Part shown: in pieces, positions 17,235-24,847 of the stretch
How positions within the stretch are numbered: the first letter of the stretch is position 1
Layout of the letters: the number at the start of each line of letters is the position of its first letter
NCBI GenBank assembly: GCA_029258915.1
Contig: JAPDJU010000011.1
Location: forward strand, 1 to 48,191
DNA from: Thermoproteota archaeon
Lineage (GTDB): Archaea; Thermoproteota; Thermoprotei_A; EX4484-217-1
Length of the DNA: 48,191 nucleotides
Direction: 5' to 3'
Made by a program: the position numbers and the translations under genes
Notes under the pieces: model-generated
What the model saw: only the letters and a program-made list of their open reading frames with translations
What the model was told of the DNA's origin: nothing
The model's database searches: none

Positions 17235-18545
17235 CTATTTTTCTAATTTCAAAACTTGAGCGTAGCCGGCTAAGTCTAGGAAGCCATTGCCACTGATGTT
17301 TGCAACTATTACTTTTTCTTCACCTGTTTCTTTGGCTTTTAATGCTTCATCTATTGCTGCTTTTATAGCATATGATGATTCAGCGGCGGGTATAAAGTTT
17401 TCTAAACCCGTAACTAAAGCTCCAGCTTTTAATGCTTCTTTCTCCTTATAAGCTACTACTTTAACTATTTTCTTGTTCACTAGGTAGCTAAGTATAGGTG
17501 ATGAAAAGTGATGTCTCAAACCTTCAGCTATAATGGGAGGTACTTCTGTAGTTACACCTAAAGTATACATTTTATATAATGGTCCTTCAGTATCAGGTGC
17601 TAATAGATCATAGCGGTACTCGCCGTTAATTTCGGGAGCACAAACATCTGATCTAACGGCAATAAACTTGTAGTTTTCTTTACCCTTAATTACATCATGT
17701 ACAAACGGCAGTGTTAACCCTAAAAAGTTGCTTCCAGCACCTACACAGCCTATTAGAACATCGGGTGTTTCATCTATTATTTCAAGTTGTTTCTTTACTT
17801 CTAAACCTATTATTGTTTGGTGTAATACGACGAAGTTGAAGAAACTGCCTTTAACAACATATGTTTTAAACTTAGATTTCTGAGCCCATTCCGCTGCTTC
17901 TTTAGCGCATATTTCTAAGTCTCCAGGATGTTCAGGGTTAACGCTATAGTATTTTCTTCCAATTTCAGTTTCAGGGCTTGGTGAAGGCGTGAATTCCGCG
18001 CCGCAAAGCTTCATAAACGTTCCTCTTAAAGGAGCAGACTTGTATTTTGAACGCACCATGAAAATTTTAGCTTTAAACCCCATAGCTCTAGCTACAGCTG
18101 CAACAGCTGATCCTGTTTGTCCAGCACCTGTACTGCTAACAATGAATTCGAATCCTTCCTTTTTAGCATAGTATATTTGAGGAATAATAGTGTTTAGTTT
18201 AAAACTTCCTGTTGGTAGTGTGTCTTCTCGTTTGAAATATATTCTGGCAGGAGTTCTTAAGTATTCTTCAAGTCTCCTAGCCCTATACAGTGGGGTTGGC
18301 CTACCAACTCTAATATAGTATTCTAAAACCTCATCAGGAACCCTTACTCTAGCTACAGGAGCATATTCTTGCCATAAAGCTTCTTTAGTCCAGCTGCTTT
18401 CAAACATTTTCAAAACTTTTTCTCTACAAGGTTTCTCTCCTATTTTAGGAATAGGATCTGGCAAAGGTTCTGGCAGGCTTGGTAATATGTTAAGCCAGAA
18501 TTTAGGTATTTCATTTACAGGCAAAGTTATTCTATCATAAATCAT
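17235..18545 (-). CDS. TrpB2-like PLP-dependent enzyme lacking the catalytic Glu
   Basis: The 436-residue protein follows TrpB2 (the archaeal second type of tryptophan synthase beta chain) over its whole length: GRPTPLYRARRLEEYL, YFKREDTLPTGSFKLNT with PLP lysine K116, PEHPGDLEICAKEA, VLHQTIIGLE, the phosphate-binding GCVGAGSN, and PAAESSYAIKAAIDEA. Three diagnostic positions differ. The usual ETGAGQ(H/W)G reads SSTGAGQTG, so the catalytic Glu is Ser138. GSHK is GSFK, and the final SGHGHFD is SGNGFLD. A standard indole-plus-serine reaction is therefore doubtful; a PLP lyase or dehydratase role is possible. No trpA or other trp gene is nearby. It is divergent from an Lrp-type regulator. Confidence 0.85.
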   Translation of the reverse strand: MIYDRITLPVNEIPKFWLNILPSLPEPLPDPIPKIGEKPCREKVLKMFESSWTKEALWQEYAPVARVRVPDEVLEYYIRVGRPTPLYRARRLEEYLRTPARIYFKREDTLPTGSFKLNTIIPQIYYAKKEGFEFIVSSTGAGQTGSAVAAVARAMGFKAKIFMVRSKYKSAPLRGTFMKLCGAEFTPSPSPETEIGRKYYSVNPEHPGDLEICAKEAAEWAQKSKFKTYVVKGSFFNFVVLHQTIIGLEVKKQLEIIDETPDVLIGCVGAGSNFLGLTLPFVHDVIKGKENYKFIAVRSDVCAPEINGEYRYDLLAPDTEGPLYKMYTLGVTTEVPPIIAEGLRHHFSSPILSYLVNKKIVKVVAYKEKEALKAGALVTGLENFIPAAESSYAIKAAIDEALKAKETGEEKVIVANISGNGFLDLAGYAQVLKLEK

Positions 18546-18683
18546 TTATGGCACCCATGATTAGATTATGTAATTGCGTAAATATAAAAAAGTTGCCCTA
18601 AACATTTGACATAAAATGCAAACAGTTATTAGTGTAAAAGCTTTAAAATATGTTTAAGAAAATAAAAACTTGCGGTATAAGCT

Positions 18684-19133
18684 ATGAGCTTAGACGATAG
18701 AGACTATTTAATCTTGAAAAATATAAGCAAGTCTCTCAAGATATCGTATAAAGAACTTTCAAAAATAACGAACATTCCTGAAACAACTATAAGATATAGG
18801 GTTCAGAGGTTAAGAGCGCAGGGAATACTTAAAGACTATGCTGCGATAATTTCTGAAGAAAAACTCGGCTACAATGTTACAGCTATAATTAACATAAGAA
18901 TATACGGTAGGCCTATAACAAAAGAAATAACTGATAAAATATCTAGTTTAAAACAAGTACTTTTCCTATACGTCGTTACAGGAGACCGTGACATAGTAGC
19001 TTTAGTTAAATGCCGTGGAATAAATGAACTAGGATATATAATAGAGAAAATACATGAAATTAAAGGCGTTGAAAGAACGACAACGAGTATTGTTCTTAAA
19101 AAGCTTAAGGAATGCTATGAAATACCATTATAG
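18684..19133 (+). CDS. Lrp/AsnC family transcriptional regulator
   Basis: This is a 149-residue Lrp/AsnC protein. The N-terminal helix-turn-helix (about 5-50) reads DRDYLILKNISKSLKISYKE, then TNIPETTIRYRVQRLRAQGI. The C-terminal RAM/ligand domain has KDYAAIISEEKLGYNVTAI, VVTGDRDIVALVKC and IHEIKGVERTTTSIVLKKLKE. The length is standard. Such proteins form octamers and sense amino acids. It is divergent from the TrpB-like gene (138 bp), with AT-rich TATA candidates for both genes between them (TTTATATTTA region near 18585; TTTAAAAT near 18642), so it probably controls that enzyme in response to an amino acid. This is inference from position. Confidence 0.9.
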   Translation: MSLDDRDYLILKNISKSLKISYKELSKITNIPETTIRYRVQRLRAQGILKDYAAIISEEKLGYNVTAIINIRIYGRPITKEITDKISSLKQVLFLYVVTGDRDIVALVKCRGINELGYIIEKIHEIKGVERTTTSIVLKKLKECYEIPL

Positions 19134-19187
19134 ATAAAACACAACGCTTAAAGGATTGAAAAGTATGTTATAAAAAAAGCATTAAAC

Positions 19188-20441
19188 TTAAGATAGTGGT
19201 GTCGGCTTATATCCTAATATCCTTGAGATAAGCAGTGTACATGCATTGTCTCCTGAAACGTTAGTTGCTGTTCTCAGAGCATCCGATATAGGATCGACAA
19301 CTAACATTATAGCAATACCTTCTAGCGGCAGACCGAATGTAGATAGCATTATAGCTAACATTATGGGTCCAGCACCTGGTACAGCAGCGCAGGCAGCTGA
19401 AACTATAACTGCCATAGTCATTAGTAGGAATGCTTGGTGAGCGCCTATTGTAATTCCGAACAGCTGCGCAATAAACAGTGTAGATAAGGCTTGATAAAGC
19501 GCGGTACCATCCATGTTTACTGTAGCTCCTATTGGTAGTGTTAACCGGAATATTTCATCTCTTACACCCATACGTTTAGCAGCAGCCATGTTGTAAGGTA
19601 GTGTTACTGCGCTGCTTCTAGTAGAGTAAGCGACTAAGAATGGCTCTGATTGTTCTTTATAGTATTTTAGCGGATTAAGCCCTGCTAGGAAAACTATTGG
19701 CGTATATACGAAGAGTACGTGGACAGCTGTGAGGCTATATTGGGCAGCAAGGAATTTGCCGTAAGCTCCTAGCATTGCTGGACCATAAGTGCTTATAAGC
19801 CATACAGCATATCCGAAAACAGCTACAGGAGTATACCACATTATTACTCTTAGCGTTCTTATCATAAGATCAGACATTATGTCAAAGAATTTTGCTATAG
19901 GTCTACCCCTATCACCTAAAAGTACTATACCAATACCTAATATTATAGCTATTAATATTAATGTAGGTGCGCCTTTCACTGTGAACAAGTGATAAAGCTC
20001 CGGCTTAAAGAAGTACAATATCAGTTCTTGTGGAGAAAGAGGCTTCGGTGGCGTATACTCCTTGGGCAAAGGTAGTGTAACACCCTCACCGGGTCTAAAA
20101 ATCGATGCCGCCACTATACCTAGTCCAGCAGCTATATATGAGGTAATTACGTATAGTATTAGGATAAGTCCTAGTGTTTTACCCAATCTTCTTAAATCAG
20201 CTATTGTACATACCGCTGCAGTTATAGTGAACAATATAACTGGCGGTATAATGATCTTTATTAGCCTAACGAGAATGTCGCCTAGCACTTTAAACCATGA
20301 AGCATATGCTGGCCTAATTTCCTCAGGTACTGTGTAAAGAATAGCGAAACCCATAGTAAGGCCTACGAGGAAGCCTATGGCTATTAGTATGACCAGCAAA
20401 TATCTTCTAAAAACACTAGGTCTAGACAAGGGAAACCCCAT
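19188..20441 (-). CDS. DAACS family dicarboxylate/amino acid:cation symporter
   Basis: This is a 417-residue GltPh/DctA-type carrier. Hairpin 1 has the Ser-rich STRSSAVTLPYNM, helix 7 carries GATVNMDGTALYQA (the NMDGT cation/substrate site), hairpin 2 contains AVPGAGPI, and helix 8 reads DALRTATNVSGDNA with the Arg that in GltPh binds the substrate's second carboxylate. Uptake of glutamate, aspartate or C4-dicarboxylates driven by Na+ or H+ is expected. A second, more GltPh-like paralogue lies at 26800. The serine motif here (SSAVTLP instead of SSSGTLP) differs, which may shift substrate choice. No partner gene is in operon with it. Confidence 0.9.
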   Translation of the reverse strand: MGFPLSRPSVFRRYLLVILIAIGFLVGLTMGFAILYTVPEEIRPAYASWFKVLGDILVRLIKIIIPPVILFTITAAVCTIADLRRLGKTLGLILILYVITSYIAAGLGIVAASIFRPGEGVTLPLPKEYTPPKPLSPQELILYFFKPELYHLFTVKGAPTLILIAIILGIGIVLLGDRGRPIAKFFDIMSDLMIRTLRVIMWYTPVAVFGYAVWLISTYGPAMLGAYGKFLAAQYSLTAVHVLFVYTPIVFLAGLNPLKYYKEQSEPFLVAYSTRSSAVTLPYNMAAAKRMGVRDEIFRLTLPIGATVNMDGTALYQALSTLFIAQLFGITIGAHQAFLLMTMAVIVSAACAAVPGAGPIMLAIMLSTFGLPLEGIAIMLVVDPISDALRTATNVSGDNACTLLISRILGYKPTPLS

Positions 20442-20516
20442 TATTGAGTTTTATGCAAAAGCCCAGATAAACATTACTGTATATATGCGCAAACTGATAT
20501 TTTTCAGCTTAATTAT

Positions 20517-20548
20517 AAAACCAATTATTATAAAATAAAATTGGTTTT
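20517..20548. repeat. 10-bp inverted repeat beside the TnpB relic
   Basis: AAAACCAATT (20517-20526) and AATTGGTTTT (20539-20548) are exact reverse complements around a 12-nt AT-only loop. The repeat lies between the start of the symporter gene and the left edge of the TnpB relic. It could be a leftover subterminal hairpin of an IS200/IS605 element or a transcription signal; the sequence does not decide. Confidence 0.4.
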
Positions 20549-20560
20549 TATCAGCGTTAA

Positions 20561-21102
20561 GGGATAAGGCGCTATCCTAAACAGTGGAGATATGCTAAGG
20601 GGATCAGGGAAGCTATTAGAAAGCATGGTAAGAGAATAAGGAATATAGTCGATGATTCATGTCATAAGATAGCAGAGGAAATAACAAATACAGCACTAGA
20701 GCATAGAAGCCTAATTGTCGTGGAAAGCCTTAAATATATAGGAGTTAATGGTAGGAAGGTTAATAAGAAGCTATCATTATGGGCTTACCGTAAACTGATG
20801 TCATACATAGAGTATGAATGCTTGGAGAAAGGAGTACCGCTAGTAAAGGTTAATTCTAAGAGAACATCAAAACTATGCCCAAGATGTAATGGTAAGTTAA
20901 CATCCCTCAAAGGTAGAATCGTGGTAGGTGTGATTTCATAGGGAATAGAGATGTTATTGCATGTTTCAACTTAATTTCAAGATGCGGGGTGCTTGGGGTT
21001 GCCCTGAAAGCCCCCAACCCGGATGCAAAACCAAGAAGGAATGAAAAACATCATAAAATCCGAACCCCTATGGCTCTACATAGCTTTAATGGTGATCTCT
21101 AG
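20561..21102 (+). pseudogene. tnpB: IS200/IS605-family TnpB, C-terminal relic with frameshift
   Basis: An in-frame stop at 20558 is followed by YPKQWRYAKGIREAIRKHG, NIVDDSCHKIAEEI, IVVESLKYIGV (with the RuvC-like catalytic Glu), and NSKRTSKLCPRCNG (the first zinc-finger CxxC). The frame then breaks near 20915-20928 and resumes one frame over as CDFIGNRDVIACFNLISR, the finger's second half and the last RuvC Asp (GNRD), followed by APNPDAKPRRNE and a stop at 21102. The N-terminal half of TnpB, the RuvC I Asp and any tnpA are absent. TnpB is the RNA-guided nuclease ancestor of Cas12. This copy cannot be active. Confidence 0.85.
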
Positions 21103-21140
21103 TTTCCATTACTTGCTCACTAGGTCAGGCAGGGAGGGGG

Positions 21141-21201
21141 CTAGGGGGAACCGTGATGAACAGTCCTACGGAGACCTAAAAGACCGTAGGCGAAGAACTG
21201 T
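21141..21201 (+). ncRNA. Possible omega-RNA / right-end remnant of the TnpB element
   Basis: Directly after the TnpB relic the sequence turns GC-rich. CTAGGGGGAACCGTG (21141-21155) is followed by a strong hairpin: ACAGT + CCTACGG (21160-21171) pairs with CCGTAGG (21184-21190) and, after six bases, ACTGT (21197-21201). TnpB guide RNAs are encoded at the 3' end of tnpB and the right end of the element, so position and structure fit. A similar CTA(A)GGGGGAA box recurs in the insertion at 29144-29369. Expression is unknown. Confidence 0.45.
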
Positions 21202-21221
21202 ACGGCATATACGCTGTATCT

Positions 21222-21341
21222 ATGTTAAGAAGCAACTTATTTGTAAGAATCGAGGATAAGGAGTTAAGAATTATTAGAGCAGATTTACTATCAATAGAAG
21301 AATTTAACGAGCCTACAGTGTATTTTACAATGGAGCAGTAA
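21222..21341 (+). CDS. Short ORF (39 codons), possible gene remnant
   Basis: ATG 21222 to TAA 21341 encodes a compact acidic/hydrophobic peptide with segments LFVRIEDKELRII and LLSIEEFNEPTVYF. The composition looks like normal protein rather than random frame. No Shine-Dalgarno is obvious and the 5' side abuts the TnpB-element remnant, so it may be the tail of a host gene cut by the insertion. I do not recognise a family. Confidence 0.25.
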   Translation: MLRSNLFVRIEDKELRIIRADLLSIEEFNEPTVYFTMEQ

Positions 21342-21376
21342 TGTTTGCCGCTTTAGCATCAAAGTTTTAAAAGTAA

Positions 21377-22207
21377 GTGAAATGTAAAATAGTGTATGGG
21401 TTTATGAAAATGTCTAAGCTTCTAGAGCTATATCCTAAGGATGTTTTGGGATCCTTATTTACTGATAATCCCTTTGTTGCCGAGTTAGCTTTAAAAAGCA
21501 GCTTCCCATGTTCTGCTGAGGGATTGTCATTTGTCTCCAGCATCATGTCAAACTTTGGTATTCACATTTTAGCGCTAAATTTAACGTGTAAAAAAGAGCT
21601 ACAATACATGGTTTTTTTCATTGATTATTCTAGAGCAAAAATTAAACCAGAAAAGCTTATAGAAGAGCTTAGAAAACATCCGAACATATTGAGCATAAAG
21701 TATAAAACTAAAGTATTAGACGAAAAAATAATCAGTGCTTTTGCAATTCCAACATTTAGTCTAGGGGCACATAGAGCACTTATTCTAGATGTTGAAGAAT
21801 TTAGTTTAGTTCTCGAGAAAATAAAGGAAGTTTATGGAACAGGAGGCGAAGCAATGTTGTACTATATAGGTAAAATACTAGGTGAGATAGCAGGTGAAAA
21901 ATATAGGGGAAAGCGCATTACAGAGAAGTTCGTAATAGAGGATTGTCTAGCTTTTCAAGCGTTTGGATGGGGTATAGTTGAAGTGGAATACATAGATGTA
22001 AAAGCACAGGTAGTGTCGCTAAAAGTATATAATTTGTTTGAAAGCATTACAGTTAAGGGGAAAAAGAAGAAACCTAATTGTCACTTCATAAGAGGGTATT
22101 TGAATGGTATTTATTCAAGGTATTTTAATAAGGAAGTTGAAGTCATAGAAACAATGTGTATCGCTAAAGGCGATCCATATTGTAGATTCATAGTAAGACC
22201 AAAGTAA
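21377..22207 (+). CDS. V4R-domain protein (4-vinyl-reductase-like sensor)
   Basis: The C-terminal part (about residues 135-276) is a V4R domain: GGEAMLYYIGKILGEIAGE, a central beta segment with FGWGIVEVEYID, then CHFIRGYLNGIYSRYF and the closing ETMCIAKGDPYCRF, the hallmark end with a conserved Cys pair. V4R domains bind small hydrophobic ligands or metals and occur in regulators and bacteriochlorophyll-type enzymes. The N-terminal part (about 1-120) is alpha/beta and looks like a small ligand domain (ILALNLTCKKELQYMVFFIDY), with no DNA-binding helix recognised. Start codons GTG 21377, ATG 21404 and ATG 21410 are all possible. The role is probably sensory; the target is unknown. Confidence 0.75.
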   Translation: MKCKIVYGFMKMSKLLELYPKDVLGSLFTDNPFVAELALKSSFPCSAEGLSFVSSIMSNFGIHILALNLTCKKELQYMVFFIDYSRAKIKPEKLIEELRKHPNILSIKYKTKVLDEKIISAFAIPTFSLGAHRALILDVEEFSLVLEKIKEVYGTGGEAMLYYIGKILGEIAGEKYRGKRITEKFVIEDCLAFQAFGWGIVEVEYIDVKAQVVSLKVYNLFESITVKGKKKKPNCHFIRGYLNGIYSRYFNKEVEVIETMCIAKGDPYCRFIVRPK

Positions 22208-22254
22208 GTACCTCATGTACTTCTTTTCAAGCAGTGTTCTATGTTCAATTTAAT

Positions 22255-23457
22255 CTATTGTATTGCTCTTTCTTTTTCAAGATCCTCAATTTCTTTATTA
22301 CTCATGCCTAGTACCTCTTTCAGTATTTCTCTAGTGTGTTGTCCTAGTAGTGGTGCTGGTCCCTGTACTTTACATGTTGATGGGGTTATTTTTATTGGTG
22401 AGCCAACTATTTTAACTTTCCCTACTCCTGGCTGGGTTATTTCAACAACCATTTCTCTGATTTTAGCTATGTGTTCATCTTCACATACATCTCTTATACT
22501 GTAGATTGGTGCGCATGGTATTTTATGTTTAAGTAGTGTTTCAACTATTTCGCTAACGTTTCTTTTTGAAGTCCATTCTTCAACTACTTTCCTTACCTCT
22601 CTATGGTTTTTCACTCTTTTCTCGTTAGTGTTGAATTTTTCATGGTTAATTAGCTCAGGTTTACCTACAGCATTACAGAATCTTTTCCACATATCATCGT
22701 TACCTACGCCGATAACAACCCAGCCGTCTTTAGCTTTAAAGGAGTCGTAGGGGTATACGAATTCATATCTATTACCTATTCTTGTCGGTATCTTTTTTTC
22801 TACAAGCCACATTTCATTGTATGCTTCACAAGCAGCCATAACTGAGTCAACCATGGCAACATCTATTCTCTGCCCTTCACCTGTAACTTCTCTCGCCCTT
22901 AAAGCAGCAAGTATTGCAATACAACAGTATAGTCCGGCTAAAATATCCGCTATAGCTGTGCCAACTCTTGTAGGTGGTGTTTCAGGCCAGCCGGTAATGC
23001 TCATAATACCTCCCATAGCTTGGGCTATAAGATCATATGCTAACCTATCCCTGTATGGGCCGTATTGGCCGAAACCTGAAATAGAAGCATATATTATACG
23101 TGGATTAACTTTCTTTAACACATCATAGCTTAGCCCAAGTTTTTCCATAGTGCCTGGCTTAAAGTTTTCCACTACTACATCAGCTTTCTCAACCAGTTTA
23201 AGAAATAATTCTTTGCCTTTAGGGTTTTTAAGATTAATAACGATGCTTTTCTTACCTCTATTAATGTTTATAAAGTATGCACTCTGATCCTTAATGAACG
23301 GTGTAAAAAACCTAGAATCATCACCAACCCCTGGTTTCTCAATTTTAATTACCTCAGCCCCTAAATCAGCTAAAATCATAGTACAAAATGGTCCAGCAAG
23401 AACCTTTGTTAAATCTAAAACCCTAATTCCATGAAGAGGCCCCTTAGCATCAGCCAT
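22255..23457 (-). CDS. CaiB/BaiF family (class III) CoA-transferase
   Basis: This 400-residue protein is a class III CoA-transferase, which moves CoA between acyl-CoA and a free carboxylic acid. It opens with GIRVLDLTKVLAGPFCTMILADLGAEVIK split by the usual loop, has NRGKKSIVINLKNPKG, VENFKPGTMEKLGL and SGFGQYGP, and the catalytic Asp D171 in GTAIADILAGLY. The C-terminal swap region ends LGQHTREILKEVLGMS. GGTGATAT precedes the ATG, and a TATA-like TTTTATAAG lies upstream. It is divergent from a TAXI-TRAP carboxylate importer, so it may activate an imported organic acid; the acid is not identifiable. Confidence 0.88.
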   Translation of the reverse strand: MADAKGPLHGIRVLDLTKVLAGPFCTMILADLGAEVIKIEKPGVGDDSRFFTPFIKDQSAYFININRGKKSIVINLKNPKGKELFLKLVEKADVVVENFKPGTMEKLGLSYDVLKKVNPRIIYASISGFGQYGPYRDRLAYDLIAQAMGGIMSITGWPETPPTRVGTAIADILAGLYCCIAILAALRAREVTGEGQRIDVAMVDSVMAACEAYNEMWLVEKKIPTRIGNRYEFVYPYDSFKAKDGWVVIGVGNDDMWKRFCNAVGKPELINHEKFNTNEKRVKNHREVRKVVEEWTSKRNVSEIVETLLKHKIPCAPIYSIRDVCEDEHIAKIREMVVEITQPGVGKVKIVGSPIKITPSTCKVQGPAPLLGQHTREILKEVLGMSNKEIEDLEKERAIQ

Positions 23458-23789
23458 AATATATCACCAAGATAAAACTATAATCTTATAAAATGAAATG
23501 CTGTTCTATAAACTTTTAGCATAACCTAAGCTGTAGAAGTTAAGGGTAACACAGCGATCTTAAACTGAAACAGCTGACGTGTACTCTCCATGAAAGCTTC
23601 TATGTCTACTTCTTTACTACTTTTGTCTTAAAGATTTAATGTTTAAACATGTGGTTTTCTTGCTGCTTTATAAGGTGCATATGAAGAAGTTAGGTATGTT
23701 TATTCAATATATACGGCAATCGTCTAATTAACATTTAAATCAATAAACTTATACCATAATCATGCTATCATCTTCACGAGGTTATTATC
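23458..23789. other. 332-bp divergent intergenic region, no gene seen
   Basis: Six-frame reading shows no supported gene. The left edge has the CaiB ribosome site and a TTTTATAAG TATA candidate on the minus strand near 23483-23491. The right edge has AACTTATACC near 23745 and CGAGGTT before the GTG of the TAXI gene. Nothing else stands out. Confidence 0.5.
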
Positions 23790-24827
23790 GTGTATAAGGG
23801 CATAAGTAAAACCTCTCTTATTGTATTGTTAGCAGTTGTAGTAATAGTAGCGATAGGTGCTCTGGTTTGGCTTACTACAACACCGCCAACGCCTACACCA
23901 ACTCAGCCTGTTCATTTAAAAATAGCTACATACAGTGCAGGTAGTAGCTGGTATATGATTGGAACAGCTATGGCTAAAGTACTTGAAACAGTTTTACCCG
24001 AAGGTTCAAGTATCGATGTAGTGCCTGGGCCGGGAACTATAGGTAATATTCCTTTAGTTTCCGCAGGAGATGTTGACTTAGCTATAACAATGGACACATA
24101 TGCTTACTTTGCCTACGAAGGTATTGAACCGTTCGAAGAACCTGTAACTAACATTAGAATGGTTGTTAATAGGTTAGCACCATATTTCCTACTAATAGCT
24201 GTTAGAGAAGACTTCGCTAAAGCCAACAACATTAACACAGTTGACGATGTTGTTGAAATGATTAAACAAGGTAAACCAGTAGTAATAGTTACTGGTCCTA
24301 AAGGAAGCATAGACGAATACGCTACCAGAATCACATTTGAACTCTACGGGGTAACATATGATGATATTAAAGCAGCTGGTGGGGACGTAATATTTGGTAA
24401 ACCCGAAAGCTTTAGAGTTGAAGTTATGAAGGATGGTAGGGCCCAAGTATTTAGCGACGTATGTACCTATAAGCATCCATTATGGCTTGAACTAACAGCC
24501 ACAGTTGATGTAGTTTATTTACCGTTAAAAGATAAAGTTATTAGTGGTTTAAGTGAAAAATACGGGTTCTCACCATACACTGTTGAGAAAGGTACGTTTA
24601 AAGGTATGGATGCTGATGTAAAAACTATTGGTATTTGGGCATCTCTTATCTGTAGAGCAGACCTACCTAAAGACGTAGTTTACGTAATAACTAAAACACT
24701 AGTTGAAAATAAGGACCAGTTAGCTGAACTATTTGCAGGTTTAAGCAGATTCGATGTTGAACATGCACATGAATCCCCAGTACCGCTGCATGAGGGAGCA
24801 CAAGAATATTTTAAAGGGAGCTCATGA
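23790..24827 (+). CDS. TAXI family TRAP transporter substrate-binding protein
   Basis: The 345-residue protein has an N-terminal membrane segment (about 9-28: SLIVLLAVVVIVAIGALVW), a Thr/Pro linker (TTTPPTPTPTQP) typical of archaeal anchored binding proteins, then LKIATYSAGSSWYMIGTAMAKVLE, the TAXI (TRAP-associated extracytoplasmic immunogenic) opening. VSAGDVDLAITM and GKPVVIVTGPKGSIDEY follow. It should capture a carboxylate (2-oxoglutarate or glutamate type in studied members) outside the cell and pass it to the fused permease 20 bp downstream. Start GTG has CGAGGTT about ten nt upstream. There is no lipobox Cys, so the helix itself is the anchor. Confidence 0.88.
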   Translation: MYKGISKTSLIVLLAVVVIVAIGALVWLTTTPPTPTPTQPVHLKIATYSAGSSWYMIGTAMAKVLETVLPEGSSIDVVPGPGTIGNIPLVSAGDVDLAITMDTYAYFAYEGIEPFEEPVTNIRMVVNRLAPYFLLIAVREDFAKANNINTVDDVVEMIKQGKPVVIVTGPKGSIDEYATRITFELYGVTYDDIKAAGGDVIFGKPESFRVEVMKDGRAQVFSDVCTYKHPLWLELTATVDVVYLPLKDKVISGLSEKYGFSPYTVEKGTFKGMDADVKTIGIWASLICRADLPKDVVYVITKTLVENKDQLAELFAGLSRFDVEHAHESPVPLHEGAQEYFKGSS

Positions 24828-24847
24828 AGGAAAACTGTTAGGTAGAA

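Noticed and set aside
21150-21210. C/D-box guide RNA, from GTGATGA near 21153
   Set aside because: A C-box-like sequence is present but no D box (CTGA) at the right distance; the hairpin fits a TnpB right end better.
21023-21259. 78-codon ORF across the TnpB relic and its 3' RNA region
   Set aside because: It is out of frame with the TnpB-like reading and has no protein-like character; it runs through the hairpin region.
24192-24476. 94-codon minus-strand ORF inside the TAXI gene
   Set aside because: Antisense to a well-supported gene, no ribosome site, no recognisable motif.
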